This document shows, one piece after another, positions 44,964 to 57,965 of a DNA stretch of 64,000 nt (the stretch's first letter is position 1; the number at the start of each line of letters is the position of its first letter). A program made the position numbers and the translations under genes. The notes under the pieces are model-generated. The model was not told where the DNA came from. It made no database searches and saw only the letters and a list, made by a program, of their open reading frames with translations. The stretch is from the NCBI GenBank assembly GCA_021396245.1, contig WNYE01000022.1:372001-436000 (forward strand), read 5' to 3'. This DNA comes from Sporothrix humicola (taxonomy: Eukaryota > Ascomycota > Sordariomycetes > Ophiostomatales > Ophiostomataceae).

Positions 44964-47900
44964 CTTGAAAGATTGAAGAGGTTGTTTTGTTGTTGTTGGC
45001 AACGAAAGCGATTGTAATGTTTGGAGTTGAGCGAGAGTGGTGAAGATAAAACTTCGGGAAGAGGGTTGGGATGGAGTTTATATAAAAATATAAAGAAGAG
45101 CGAGTGAGGTGTGAGGTAAGCGAAGGACGAAAGATGTAGTCTTTGTTAACGAGAGAACTAAGGAAGAGAAAGAGAGGGAGGAGAGGGAGAATAAATATGC
45201 ATCATGGCGGAGGGGAGGGACGACGGCCTTTTATCAAAGAAGGAGGTGCTTATTGAGCCGCTGGAGGGCGGGAGACCGTAACCAGGAAGAACCCGCAAGC
45301 CCAACTCTTGGAAAGAAAGGACGGAAGCCAACAAGAAAGAAAGAAGAAAGACGGACGCCGTAGTGGTGGGGAGGGGGGTGCATGAGAAAGAGTGTGTGAG
45401 TGAGAGTGTACTGTGAGTGTGAGTGAGGGCACTACGACTTACACTAACAAACTAACACAGGGAAGTGGGGAGTGGAGAGACAAGAAAAGAAAGACGAAAA
45501 AAAGGAAGAAAAAAAGAAAAAAAGAAACGAGAGCAGCCAAGGCCCGATGACAAGACGACAAGTCTGTGCCGGCCAGCCAGCAGCCAGCCAAGCAAGAATG
45601 GGCGTGCCGGACTGGCTGTATGGTCGATCATCGGTTGCGGTGCCTGGTGGTTCCTGGAGGTTCTGCAGGCCGCTTGTTGTTGTTGGCCGATGTCATGGTG
45701 TCTCGTCTATGGTTTATGGTTGATGGTTGATCGTTGTCATGGTCCGCCCACTTACACTTCAAAATAGCGTGGGTGGGCGGGTGGATGTGCGCGAGCGGCG
45801 AAAACGAAAAAGAGAAGAAGAAGCAAAAGTCAAAAGAACCGCCAGAGACAGTCTCTTCAGAAACACGAGTGAAAAAAATTCGAAAATAGAAAACAGGTCT
45901 CGGTTTGCGGTTCAGACGAGTGAGCAACCACCTGCGACTCTCGTCTGCTTGGACGTTGCCGTGCTGGCAGGAGGACGCTGTACTGAATTCTCAGACGCGG
46001 CTCTGACGCTCGCGGCGATATCTGGGCAGCGGAAACGGACGGATGACAAACGGGACGAACGGCCACAGAAAAAGAAGGTTCTTTTGGCGTGTCTCTGGCG
46101 TTGGTGGAAATGCTGTTCTCGTCGTGTCTAGCATGAGCGTTGTCTCAGCATGGTCGATGCCGATCCTTTGGAATGCAGCCCTCACCCAGCACCAAGAAGC
46201 TCGGCCGGTCGTGGAAGTGAGACCCGGGGTGGATACGCCCCAGCTGCCCTCTGTAAGAAACAAGCCACACCACTGCTCAGTTCTGTAGGTCTGTAGTTTT
46301 TGCTTTTTACAGAGGGCAAAGCAGATTTTTGCGAAGGCTGTTTTCTTATCTCGGCGTTCTGCTGCCGGATTCTTTTTGTATTTTGCATTTTTTTTGTTGT
46401 TTTTGGCAGAATGTGTGTGAAGCGAGCTGCAAAACTGGCAGCACTGAGGCCCGGAAGGTCTCTTATCCACCGCTGGTTCTTCGTCAGATGTGGATGCAGC
46501 ACCACAACGCACTCTTTCTGTCTTCCTCTGCCTGCATTCAGGTGTATCGAAGGATCGACCAGCCTCTCTCTTACTCTGTCGATGCGCTGAATTTGGATGT
46601 TTTGTCAGAAACATCAGCCGTCTTGCAGAAAAGATGCGTGGGAGTCCTGCATTCAGTTGGCAGGTCACTGGTCACTGATAACACACCATCAGGTTCAGCC
46701 AGTTGGATAAGCCGACCTGCCGACCTCCATACCACCCACCCAATCCTATGTGCAGCCTTGCCATGCAAGTCGAGCAAGCTTCTCATGCATGTTTCTTTTT
46801 GGCTCCCTTGGCCCTGCACACTATCCCCTACTGTTCCTGCCTTTGGGGCGCCCTTCGCGTGCTGTGTTTGCTGTTTGGTTGTTTTTGTGTCATCATTGAC
46901 TCGTCTGGTGTTGTTCCTGTACCTGTGCCCAATGCAAGGCGGCGGGGAGAGATCATGCAAGTTGGACAGCAACAACACAGCAACTGCTGTGAAGTGGCGG
47001 ACTTTTCTTCTGTGAGTCCATTGTGGACCTGCGAGTCACCGCTGTTGTCTGTTGTCTTGTCTGTTGTCGAGCTGCACTTTTTTTCAAATCTTTGCCATGT
47101 TGACAATTGTTGATTAACAGTGAAAGCGAATGGACGAGATCGGCAGGCTGAGTGAGGGGCAGGAAACAACACACCCCGGTACGACGACGCATTGGAGAAA
47201 AATAGCGACTTTTCGTTTGCGGGACACAATAGGGCTGAAGTAAGTACCCTTCCCTTCTCAGGACTAGCCCTGCGTGGTTGTCTCCATTTCTGCATTCCTG
47301 TGCTGGCGAAACGAAACAGCGAGAACAGAAACAGCAGACACAGCAGAAACAGCACAGCGAGAGCGGACGAGAACGGCGGTTGAGTGGCACGTTGTAACCA
47401 GGATTCGGAGGAATACTCCGCAGTTGCTGGAAAAAAGACCGCTCTGAAGGCTTCTGGCCAATGTATGACGGAGGTGGAAAACAGAATACGAGCTTTTGTC
47501 TCCTGGCTTGGCACGGTGCTGACCAACAGGAAGACGGCCTGAAGCAGGGTTGAGACTGCCTCTCCTCCAACCCCAACCTGTAGGCGGGCAGGGAGGAAAA
47601 GTAAAGTGCGCTGGAATAATGGTGACTGAGTTGAAAATACAGCAATTGAAAAAAAGAAAATGAAAGAAGAGAGTTGGTGTGTTGGCGACTCGACAAAGCG
47701 GCAGAGCTGCTTGGGAGACAAAGAGACGAAAATCAGGCACGATTAGATTCGGTCGATCATCGGCTTACTCGAAAACTGTCGTGGCCACCAACAGCAGCTG
47801 GTAAGGAGCTCTTTTGTGCACCATCGTCTGAACTCTTTGCTGTGGCTTGCAGCTCTGTAGCTCAGCAGCTTCTGATGTCTCTGTTGGTGAGATGGGCGCA

Positions 47901-50900
47901 GGTTTTCTCAATTGGACTCTGATGATCGACTCTCTGTGAGTTTCTCCCCCCACTGTCGCGCTTATGGCCTATGGCCGCAGCTCGATGATGAACGAGCTTT
48001 ATCACAGCCCAGCAGCAGTTTTTCCTCTTTGGAACAACCGGCAACAGGCCAAGCAAAACTGCGTTAGGCCAGTGGCGGGAAGAGGTGGAACCAGAATGCG
48101 CATCTTTCGACAAAGGAGCACTCTCACTCTTGTCCATGCATTGCATGAGGTGCTAATGGCCGTCGAACAGCCTCAATGCTGCCCTCTCTCTTCCTTCCCT
48201 CCGAGCTCTCGCAACCCACTTCTTTGTCCGTGTCCCTCTGTGTTGTGAAAGGGCTTCTCAAGTCTGCTCAAGGATAAGTACAGAACCCGAAGAGCACTGT
48301 ATTTGGTCTATTTTAGCGATCTCGTAGGCCTTTCTGTTGGCCCCGAGTTCGTGTTCACGGTGCCGCCGGCTTTCCTAGCGCCATCGCCGGGGGTTGGTTT
48401 TGCTTCTGTGGTGGAGGAGTGGAGGGATGCTTGCAAAAGGGTGGGGTTGCATGGGAGCTGTTGAGCTTCCGTCGATCTCGATGGTGGGTTGTGGGTGTGA
48501 TTTGAAGACAAAACATTGAGGGTGAGAAACCTGGCAAAACAGAGAAAAAAAGTACAACAGAGTTTTCATCGTCCTCTGTTTCCTGGTCCAGACTGGCTTG
48601 GCATATACGGAATGTGCTACGATCGTTCCTTCCCCTGTTGCGTCTCTTCGAGTATCTCGTACCTCCCTACTATCGTACAGACCTCTCTGTTCAAGGAAAG
48701 AGTGACTGGATGGCCTGCGCAATGTACACAGTAGAGTCACGAGAGCCAATCGACAAAGGAGGCAGGGACGAGAGCGCCACACGAAGGGAAAGAATATCCC
48801 ACTGAAATGCACTCTACACTGTGCCTTCCCCAAGCCCGACGATACGATGCCTGACCAGTCGCTACTGCCACCTTACTCAGCGGCCGCTTTTGAGAAGCTT
48901 GATTTTGCTGTGGCTCTTTGTTTTCTTCTTGACACACATTTCTCATTGTTCTTTGCCCTTAATACAGGTCTGAAGATGTGAAAGACGGATTAAAGCATAT
49001 TGCGCCAGTTTCGTTTCAATTGAGCTTTCTTTTCATGCTTGTGAGACACTGTGGCGTCAATTGAGACAACGTGAGAACGAAAAAAAAAAAAAAATCTCCG
49101 TCATCTTGTAATAGCCGAAAGAGGAAAGAACGACTAACACAAAAAAGTCAATTTTGCCAACCAACAAACTTATGCCGTTAATAACTCTAAAAATAACAAG
49201 CCCAACGACCCGTTGTATGCTTGTTCAAGGGATGAAAACAAAAGAACATACGGGGCTCGTGAAAATTGAGAACGTACGGCGGAGCTGCCGCGATTATGCG
49301 AAAAAGGAGATACTGGAACAGAAGATGCTGGAACCCGATTCTGAAAAACAAAGACGGAAACAGCGACCATATGGGTCGTGGACTGTTCTGGGCAAGAACC
49401 ACCGAGATGCAGAGTACCTTTGCTTTCGCCCTTTCCCTGTGCTCCATGAACTGCGCCGCAAACAAAATGGCCCTGACTAGAGTTGGCAGGAGCGGTTTTC
49501 TACGGGCGCTTCACTCAATAGTAGAGGAACAGCCGCTCATAGTAGGCTCCCTCGGTCCCTATTTTGACCACTCCGTCTGTTCCTGCGCCTGACGTGCTTG
49601 GCTTGATGCATTTACAGACTGTAAAAAGGGCCAAAAATACGTTCGATACGAAGATGAAAAAAGATTTTGCGCAAAACATGCCAGCTGCCATTCGTCCAGC
49701 GCTCGATATAAAGAAACTAGTGTGCGCAAGGGCGGCAGAGGAAAGAGTGGAAGGTAAGCTGGCAGAAGGAGATGGCGCGAGTTTGTGAGGCCAGAGGCTT
49801 GGTAGTGTGGATGTTGCCCCTTTCAGTACGAAGTACTGTTGCATCGCACTTGCCTAGTATCTTCACCTTGTGTGTGCCCCATATACCAGTTTTTTTCCCC
49901 TCCTTCACAGCAGGCACGGCCTGCCATACTCGTATTGACGAGAAGGAGGTCGTCAATGTTGAAAAAAAAAGTACAGCTACTCGACGATATCCGTTTCCTC
50001 GACAATGGAGCTGAAGGATCAACGAGCGAAAGAAGGAGCTGGTGGGGATGTTTGTCTGACGGGATCTCACAAACAGCGTGCATGCATTGGCCTTGCGCTC
50101 TCGTTTTCCTCGCCATCCTACTGGCCTGTAAGTAAGATGCTATCATCGGACGGCTGGGAGAAAGAAGGAGCTGCAGCCTGCCTCCTTCCCTCCTACGTTC
50201 TTTGTCTCTTTCCCTGAATCGACATGGTGCTGAAGAAGATAAGTTTCCTGGAGAGGAAAGAACCACCCAGCTCTGTGTAAGCTTCACTAGGCCCCGCCAC
50301 AACGTTTTGCCGAGCTGGGAAGCTGCAAAGACCGAGTCAAAGACAGACAAAAGAAAAAGCAACGATATCGAATTCCAGCACTCACAGGCGGAACAAAGAC
50401 AAGACAGCTCCGACGAGACAACCATTCGACCATTCGCCGAAAACAACGAAAGACAATGGGCCCACTTTCTCCACTTTACGAATTTGGTGTGATGTGATTC
50501 GCCCGCGCCGCAATCTCTTGGCTTACGATACCTTTGTCTTGGAAAAAGGCCGATTGTCTCACTCGCTTTTGTTCTTCGGAAGCTTTGATTTTGCAGAAAC
50601 ATGGCTGGCTGGCTTTTCTGCTTTCAGAGCCTGGGGACCCTCTCCCATTTTCAGTGAGTAAACTGACTCTCCTTGACCAAGATTTCGATCCATCTCACAC
50701 TGATAGCCCGCCTCTACCTGGATTTATGAAGAAAAGCGTAGAAAAACAAGAAGACGAAAAAAAGGCTCAGTCGGGTCTCTGGCGGAGACACACCAGTGGC
50801 CGGCTTTGCCTCTGCCCAGCCCTTGGAGCCGTTTTGCCTGGTAGAGGGAAGCCGGTATGCAACTTCAGGGCTTGGGGTCCGTTGCGACGTTGCGACGATT

Positions 50901-51884
50901 CCTGCTTTTCACTCCTTCTGTTGAGGACCAACCGCTAGAAAACTCGTTGAAAACGATACCCTCTTTCTTCCCTTCTCTTTTACGATGGACCGCTTGTGGT
51001 GCACCCGCGTTGCGCCGCGCCCCGTTGACGCACCATCTATGCACCGTCGAGACGCCGCTGGCACGCTTCTTCTTCGTCTCTACCCTTTTTCTTCACTACC
51101 GCCAGGTGGCCGGGCCGGAGCCTGCCATCATACTACTTCAACGTCGCATAGTACGTCAGTTTGACAGTTCCTTTAAGGGTTCTGTCTATTTATGCGACGA
51201 GTTTATTTTTGTGGCTGTTGGTAAGTTGATTGTTTCTTCTATCTTCGACTGCAGTGTATAACGTCATTGCATCCCTCGGTGGTCTGTTCTCAAGAGAGCA
51301 CGGACGGCTCACCTTTGCTTCCTACTTGACCCCACTATCCTTTTCACAGAACCATACTACGATAGAGACGAGAGTCAAGGTGAAGAAGGCCCACCGGTTG
51401 TGGATTAGCTACTAGCAAAGTTCACTTCCAAGCAGGTTTCCCTGGTCCCCATACCAGAAACCATTTTCTCCGGATGCTCAAATACACAGACTCGTCGAGA
51501 GATGGTTGAGCCGCAACAATACGAGCAGGCTTGAACTGGGCCCCCACTCAAATTCTCTCTCTATCGACAGTGACTAATGGCATCGGGACCAGAAAACAAA
51601 AGGCGACGAAAAGCGTGATTCAGTGGAGTTTTGAACAAAGCCGCGGAGCAAACAAGGAGAAGAGGCTTGCCATACGACAACAGCAACAAGAAAGAACAAG
51701 GTGCAAATAAAGAAAGAGACTGAACGAGAGAGAAGGAAGAAAAGTTTTGCGGTGGAGAAACAAGCAACAGACACAAAGCTCAACATCAAAGGATCTCACA
51801 GCTCATGACACAGAGAAGAAGGATGTGCTCAGGTAAGAAAGGACCGCCTCCAGCGTCCATTTCTTTGTTCTCGCCATAAAGGGC
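44964..51884. other. Gene-poor interval, left part
   Basis: 6.9 kb with no recognisable protein. The longest open frames (46,828-47,721 on minus, 297 aa; 49,823-50,602 on minus, 259 aa) are Ser/Phe/Cys-rich, overlap other open frames and show no domain. The first 500 bp are the purine-rich promoter and leader of the wall-protein gene. A CAGAAACAGCAGACACAGC reiteration lies near 47,325-47,355 and a run of 15 A at 49,080-49,094. The sequence is not markedly AT-rich, unlike typical RIP-mutated repeats. Long non-coding transcripts or regulatory DNA are possible. Confidence 0.5.
45076..45084 (-). promoter_or_regulatory. TATA box of the CCG-6-like gene
   Basis: TATATAAAC reads on the minus strand about 115 nt before the ATG at 44963, in purine/pyrimidine-biased leader sequence. 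Position and sequence fit a core promoter element. Confidence 0.55.
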
Positions 51885-53340
51885 TCTGATCATTTGAGTT
51901 CTTTAAGCCCTTTGGGGTTCTTTTGAGCGATGATCACTCTTCTTGGATCGACTTCCTTCCCGGGTAAGTTAGGCCCCCAGTTTCCGAGGAATACGGGTGA
52001 TAAACCGGACGCTTATGTGCAAACCTTGTTCTCTTTGACTGCTGGGAGGATCTATTTGCCTATCTCGCCTATCAATCAACGTCTGTTGAAAGAAAAACAC
52101 GTGAGAGTCATCGAAAAACGGCGACGACGACATCAGTATGATGAATTGTTGATGATGGCAATACTCGAGTGAGTACCTTCTTCACATCTCGGGTGAGTTG
52201 TGGGAAATAGTCTTGGGAAGAGGCACACAAGCGTGGCAGGACATGTTTAAGGGAAGAGGAGAAGGGCATGTTAGATCGGGGCCCTGACCATATTGATACG
52301 AAGAGGCGAGATGGAGGTGACTAGATGGGATGATAAAACGGTTGGAGAAGCATCGGATCGATCGAGGCCGGGTATGTATGGTCGAGGGATGATACGGAGT
52401 TTGGTAGGGCCAGGGGCTTGTTATTGTTCTAGGCTCTTACCTTCCAACCTCACCTTACGCTTATACGAGGGCGGCGTAATGCATGAAGTGATCCAAGAGG
52501 CACAGGAGATAGACCGAGAGGGAATTATGGCGCATATCTTGCTGTTGGCATCGTTCCACATGCACGGAACAAGCGTCGAGAGCTCGAGATGTCAAGATTA
52601 CGACCGGTGAGTGCTGCTTTCTTCCATAACGATCTTTGATTTGCCTCACGAAGGCAATCATCTGAGCCCATCCAAGTGGATTGTGTGGTAGATCGTGGAG
52701 TTCTATGTCTGGGAACGCCTTGCTGCCTACCCAATTTACAATCTAGTCCATGACTGGAAGACGGCGACGCCAATATCGATATAATGGTTTTGCCGTACCG
52801 ATCCGGCACAGAATCAACAGCGCGGCAGCAAGAGCGTCGAGACGTGGCAAAGACGACTGGAGGATATGGACCAGGCATACGATGTTGGGCTCGCTCGAAC
52901 GATGACTGGCTGCGTGCGGCCATTGGCGAGCCTTGTGAACTCACAGAGCCCTTTCGCTTCATTACATGACTCAACATACCGTCAACACAGAACACGGATA
53001 AAGGGCACGGCATCGAGCTTGCTGAGAGCAGAGAAAGAGCTCGATGGGATCTTGCAAGGTCAAAGTTGGCCAGCATGGAGTTGAGCGAAGAGAACGTGGG
53101 CCGCTCGACCATTTTTGTTGCCAGGAGGGAGGATGAAATCGGCACGAGATGCGGTTGATCACGGGGCGCCACGACCACGGCGGAGCTAAGAACAAGAGAC
53201 TCACGATAAACGGCCAACATCTATGCTTGCTCCGTTCTACAGTCTCTGGGGCTCTGAGTGCACCCTGAGGAAGCCACCCCCCAAGGTTTCTATGACCGTC
53301 TGTGGTAGATATGGATGAAGGGGGACGTCTTGTTGAAGTC
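51885..53340 (+). pseudogene. Decayed coding sequence resembling a fungal transcription factor domain
   Basis: In one frame from 51,930 to 53,081 the translation keeps reading like protein across several stops. A first block (TAGRIYLPISPINQRLLKEK, then YDELLMMAILE) matches the helix pattern of the fungal-specific transcription factor domain. A second has EAQEIDREGIMAHILLLASF. A third has SKWIVW, stop, IVEFYVWERLAAYPIYNLVH, followed by DMDQAYDVGLARTMTGCV and AEKELDGIL. Stops in this frame include 52,170, 52,194, 52,608, 52,689, 52,782 and 53,082. The reading then moves to another frame (from about 53,078: SEENVGRSTIFVARREDEIG, later HPEEATPQGFYDRLW) with stops at 53,156, 53,207, 53,255 and 53,306. 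No N-terminal zinc cluster is visible upstream. That this is a relic of a gene is fairly likely; the Zn2Cys6-regulator family is a tentative reading of the helix pattern. Some stops could instead lie in introns, but too many interrupt conserved-looking helices. Confidence 0.5.
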
Positions 53341-53994
53341 CCAGAGACACCATGAACTGAGATGAAGGTCCCCAGAGGCCATTGTATTGATTCTCGTACC
53401 GACGGGGACAATACCTTGAGCTGCTGTTGGCGTGTGGATTCCACTTGGACCGGCAAATGGCGTGATGTCGGGTTATGTTGTGATGAGCTGATGTCCTGCC
53501 CTCCAGCCACTTTTCGACTGGAAGTAAAGCACACCTGGAACGCACCTTCCTCATCAAGATACAACCATCCCCCGGACTTCTCCAGATGGGAGGAAACTAC
53601 AAACGTGTGTCGTAGCTGCCTTGACGCTGGGCATTTCCTTCCCAATTCGATGCGATGCTTCCTAGAGAAGGAAGGACCACAACATTGTGGTGATAAGGGG
53701 CGTCTTTGGATCGAAGGGTCTACTACTGGCTTCTGTACACGGCTACCTGTTCATGATAACAAACCCAATGTCATGACGGACAACCGCGTCCCTTTTACGC
53801 CATCGACTTGGCCCGTCTCAGCATTTCTACGAAGATGAATTCAAACCAACACACTGTTGACCTACAATCCGCACTGATATCCCTTTTCGCAAGCCGCAAC
53901 TATCCTTGTTCACGATCACGATTCACTGGCACCTTGGAGTTCATGGGCATCGCGAAAGACCCAGAGCAAGGAAGGGAAACAGATGCATCCATGC

Positions 53995-54048
53995 CATCTC
54001 GCGACAGACATCTCGCGACAGACATCTCGCGACAGACATCTCGCGACA
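53995..54048. repeat. 14-bp tandem repeat, nearly four copies
   Basis: The unit CATCTCGCGACAGA occurs three times exactly, followed by a 12-bp partial fourth copy, just downstream of the decayed coding sequence. Confidence 0.92.
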
Positions 54049-55520
54049 TCCATATGATCAGCCTCACGGGTGGACTTGTTTGTGTCACGATGAGCGACGC
54101 GGCGCCGCGGAGCATACTCAAGTTGAAACTTGCCAGGGATTCCTAAATAGATTGACCGGCCTGCACATGCCCCCATACCCCGAATTTGTGCGACAGACGC
54201 TGCAATGGCCCATTATCGAGAAACGACAATTGGAAGGCTCTCCAAGGCTTCGGATGGCTGCACGGCGACATGAGACATTGACAAGGCACGAGGGTGTTAC
54301 GAAGAGATGGCCTTATCGCAGAATCAACACAGAACCGGCGCGGAATCAACGATGATACAGTCCATCTGTTGTGTCAGTCATACATGCGGCGACTTCATTG
54401 GTTCTCATCATACGCATGGGCTCCCCCGTTATGTGCGGCCGATTCCGCCCGAGTATTATCGACTCTGCCTTGTGAGGCGGCAACACAAACCGATGATACA
54501 CGGAGCATGCAAATTGACAACTGAGTCACACAGAGAATCACACGGGGAACCACCTAGGATCACCAATAGAATCAACGACGGTGGCCCGAAAACGTGCATA
54601 TATCGATTCGACGTCCAGTTCCACAACACGACGGCCCTGTCGGACAGCCCTGTCAGACAACGCACGCAGACGCATGCAGGAACAGCTCAGCTCCCGTCTT
54701 TTCACAGCATCTTTTGTGTTCAATTTTCGTACCTGGGCTTCCTTCGTGCCTGAAAAATTGACCAAAACGGAGAACGGCGAACGCCTGTTGCCCAAGATGC
54801 AGGTACACTGCATGGGCCACGCCCAGGGACTGCCCGTGGTCATTGGGTATTGGTGTGCTATTGTCTCTTGAGATCACGGGTCACTTTTCTTCACATTGCA
54901 TCCGGAACTCTCGCACCCAACGCACCATGCGCCATTTCTTTCGAAGAGCTCTGGTCAGCCTCAAGGCAGCAGTTTGGCAATAAACTCGCCAACAGTCTGC
55001 ATTTTCGTGCCGGGCGTTCCTGTATATCGCCATCTGTGGACTAGCTGGTCTGGCCGACTAACACGGCATCTGGATGTCGAAGAAGACCTATTGTGTTTGG
55101 ATACATGCAAGCAGAGAAGAGGGGTCAAGCCACTATTGCTTCTGACGGCGTTGTTTATGTGGCTCCAGTGGACGCCAAAAAGAGGAAGGGAGTCTATTGG
55201 GCATGTTTTTACTCAATGGCAAGCAGCTAATGCAGGGCCCGTCTCGCACAATTGGCCGGTCGCCTTTCGGTGGACGAGAACGACATCGTCGCTATGTCTT
55301 GCCCAGAACGGAAGTCGAGTCGACTTACACAGTGAGACTGTCAAACTTTGACCTCCACACCACCTTCGGGAAAGAAGACGAAGAAAAAAACTCTGAAGGT
55401 GGGTGAACCCTACAGTGGCAAGATAAGAGAAAAAACAGCGAGCAATCAATATTTTTCAGAGTTTGCAAGTCGGAAAATTCGAAAGTCTGGACGTTTGAAA
55501 GTCTAGGCATCCAGGCATCT

Positions 55521-55536
55521 AGACATCTAGATGTCT
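55521..55536. repeat. 16-bp perfect palindrome
   Basis: AGACATCTAGATGTCT is its own reverse complement. It sits in a run of related words (GGCATCCAGGCATCTAGACA), so it may have grown from short GCATCT reiterations. Confidence 0.85.
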
Positions 55537-57884
55537 GACAGATATTTCGGCGAACAATTTTTGTGTTTGCCTTTACATCTTTCCCCTTGGCATCGCCGCT
55601 TGCCCCTTTCCAAATCTTTGCGGCCTCCCTGTGTCTTTACGGCATAGGTCTTACATCCGTCAAACAACGGCATAGGCTCTTGGTCCCGAAAGGGCGACTC
55701 ACCACATGGCTTTGGATGGCTCACGGCGCGCCGAGCGGCGACTGTCTTGTCACAATAACGGCAAGGGAGAAGAGGGCGAGAAAACGTGTGCCGTGTGCCG
55801 TGGCAGGCCGCCAAGAACCGCCGAACGAGGGCTCCCATGCTCTCTTCTACTGCCGTCTCTCTGCATTCTTTTTTTTTTCCAGGGGCAAGAGGCAACTTCC
55901 GTTCGGCGAACAAGAGACGATACTGTTAGATGCTGCTAGGGTGCCGACATGCTGGGAAACGACGACGGCCAACGGGCAGCGGCTAGGCAAAGAGGCCAGA
56001 CGGACATGCGGGCAGGGCAACTGGCCCCCGAGACGATGCCAGGACGGCGTCGTGGATAAAGAATCAAGAGGAACAGAAACAATATACATCAACGCTTTTG
56101 GCATTGTCTCCGTTGCTATTTTGACCTTGACCCTCTAGGGCGGTTCTCTAGTGTTTTAGCCCTCCGGAACACGTTTCTAGTGCTTCAACAAACAGTTCTG
56201 TCGGCCCCTAGAAGGACTAAATGGGAGGGACAGGAGCGCCTAGAAGGCAAAAGAGGCAAAAAGAAGAAAACAGCGAGGAGGGCGACGAGCACGAAAAAAA
56301 TGCTCAAGCCGAGTAGTGAGAGTTAGAGGTTCGGGGAGGCCAAGCCGACACAGTGCAGTATTTTCTGCTAGTAGTCACTAGGCGCTCTAGCTGCCCCTAA
56401 GCCGGGCGCAGTCTGGGCCAAATTTGCTGTGTTAGTGACACCTGGCGCGTAACACTAGCAGGAAATACAGTGCATACACTGTCCGCAACACACTTTTCAG
56501 ACTCAAGACATGCCTCTCTGGGACTAGCATCGGACTCGAGTTTTCTCAACCGCACCGGCTGGCAAGCGGCACCGCACATGTTTGAAGGGTGTCAGGCACG
56601 CGCAAAACGTGGCTTTGCCTCCTTGGACGCATGGGAACGGGACTGTTGGTTGTTGGGTGCTGGCGCCGGACGGGATGCTGTCATAGAGACAAAGACGAGA
56701 AAAGGGTCCTGCAACGGCTTCATTTTGCAGGAGGGCTGGAGACATTGTGAAATACGAGTATTTGGCGGAACTTGCCGGGTCAGAGTGACTTGCAGCGTAC
56801 GGAGGGCAGACATTCTATGTCGAACACATATTTTGAGAACATCGTTTTGTGTGAGACCCCTGCAGTCTGTCGTGACCGGCGACAGGTATCTTTCGAAATC
56901 AGAGTGCTCCGTAAGCTGTGGCTTGCCAGCACGGCCGGATGCAGGAACGTCGTGGCCAGATTCTGAGCGTCAAGTGACGAGAAAGGAGGAGCGGCATTGG
57001 GCAACAGATGGCACAAAAAAGCCACCTTGAAAAAGTGATATTCGCTGGCACCTGCATAATCAAAATTCTCGTCACTTCACATCTGGTCGTGGACAAATTT
57101 CTGGACAAATGGAAGTTGTGCAGACTCGGACCGGTCACATTGCCATCGTCTGTCTTGCTGATCAACATTGGGCCGACTTGATATATTCGAAGAGGCAGAA
57201 AGAGGAGGCAAACGCGGAAGACGGAACGGCCACCCGACTGTGACTTCTCTCTCATTCTCTCTTAAGTTCTCTGTCAAGTTCTCTGTCAACTCTCAACCAC
57301 AATGCCGTTGCAACTCACTAAAAGGTAGGACACCGATGCTAAAGGCATCATGCTTCATGCTAGGAAGACAATGGAAGGTCATCCTTTAGAACAAAGTTTT
57401 TAACATCTGACACAAGACAGAATAGACTCGAATAAAGGTATAGAATGTGCCTCACATGACAGCTGCGTCTTCCACCGGACACTGCAAGCGAAAGAGCTAG
57501 CATTGTCCGTCCCGGAGCTCTGGAACATGACATCCAATGGCGGCCGAAGTCACTGCAGAGTTTTTCTGTTGCCGTGCAATATGTTTTGAGCCTCTCTCCA
57601 AGTTCTGAACCGAATAGGCAATTAGAAATCTTCGGGGAAAAGACACACTACGAGAGGCATTGCCTTTTCGTCTCTTTTTTTCTCCTTCTTACTCTACGCG
57701 AGCCTACACCGTCTCCTTCCTCTAGCAGCCAGGCGCTATCTTTCATCCGCTAAATGCGTTGTTTTTTATCCTCGCCCGCCGTTCTCGCTGGGCCTCAAGA
57801 CACAAGTTTCATAGAGGGTGTTTTTTCTACTCTTCTCGTTGATGTCGCGAGAACAGGACCGAGTCCGTTTGCTGTAGTGGCACT

Positions 57885-57965
57885 GTAGCGTATTGTCGCG
57901 TATTGTAGCGTATGGTAGCGCAGGAATATAGCGTATGGATGTATCGATGATAGCGTATTTAGCGC
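57885..57965. repeat. Irregular AGCGTATT-type reiterations
   Basis: Words TAGCGTATTG, TCGCGTATTG, TAGCGTATGG and ATAGCGTATTT recur about six times in 80 bp with irregular spacing. This could be decayed tandem repeat or clustered binding sites. Confidence 0.7.

Noticed and set aside
46828..47721. 297-codon minus-strand open frame in the gene-poor interval
   Set aside because: Ser/Phe/Cys-rich, overlapped by two other open frames on the same strand and more on the other, with no recognisable motif.
51576..51680. Possible Zn2Cys6 cluster upstream of the decayed gene, starting MASGPENKRRRKA
   Set aside because: The start resembles that of a zinc-cluster regulator, but a stop follows and none of the six required cysteines is present in the frame.
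52689..53308. RIP (C-to-T) origin of the stops in the decayed gene
   Set aside because: Every stop codon is one C-to-T change from CAA, CAG or CGA, so this fit is automatic and not evidence. A test needs an intact homologue for comparison.
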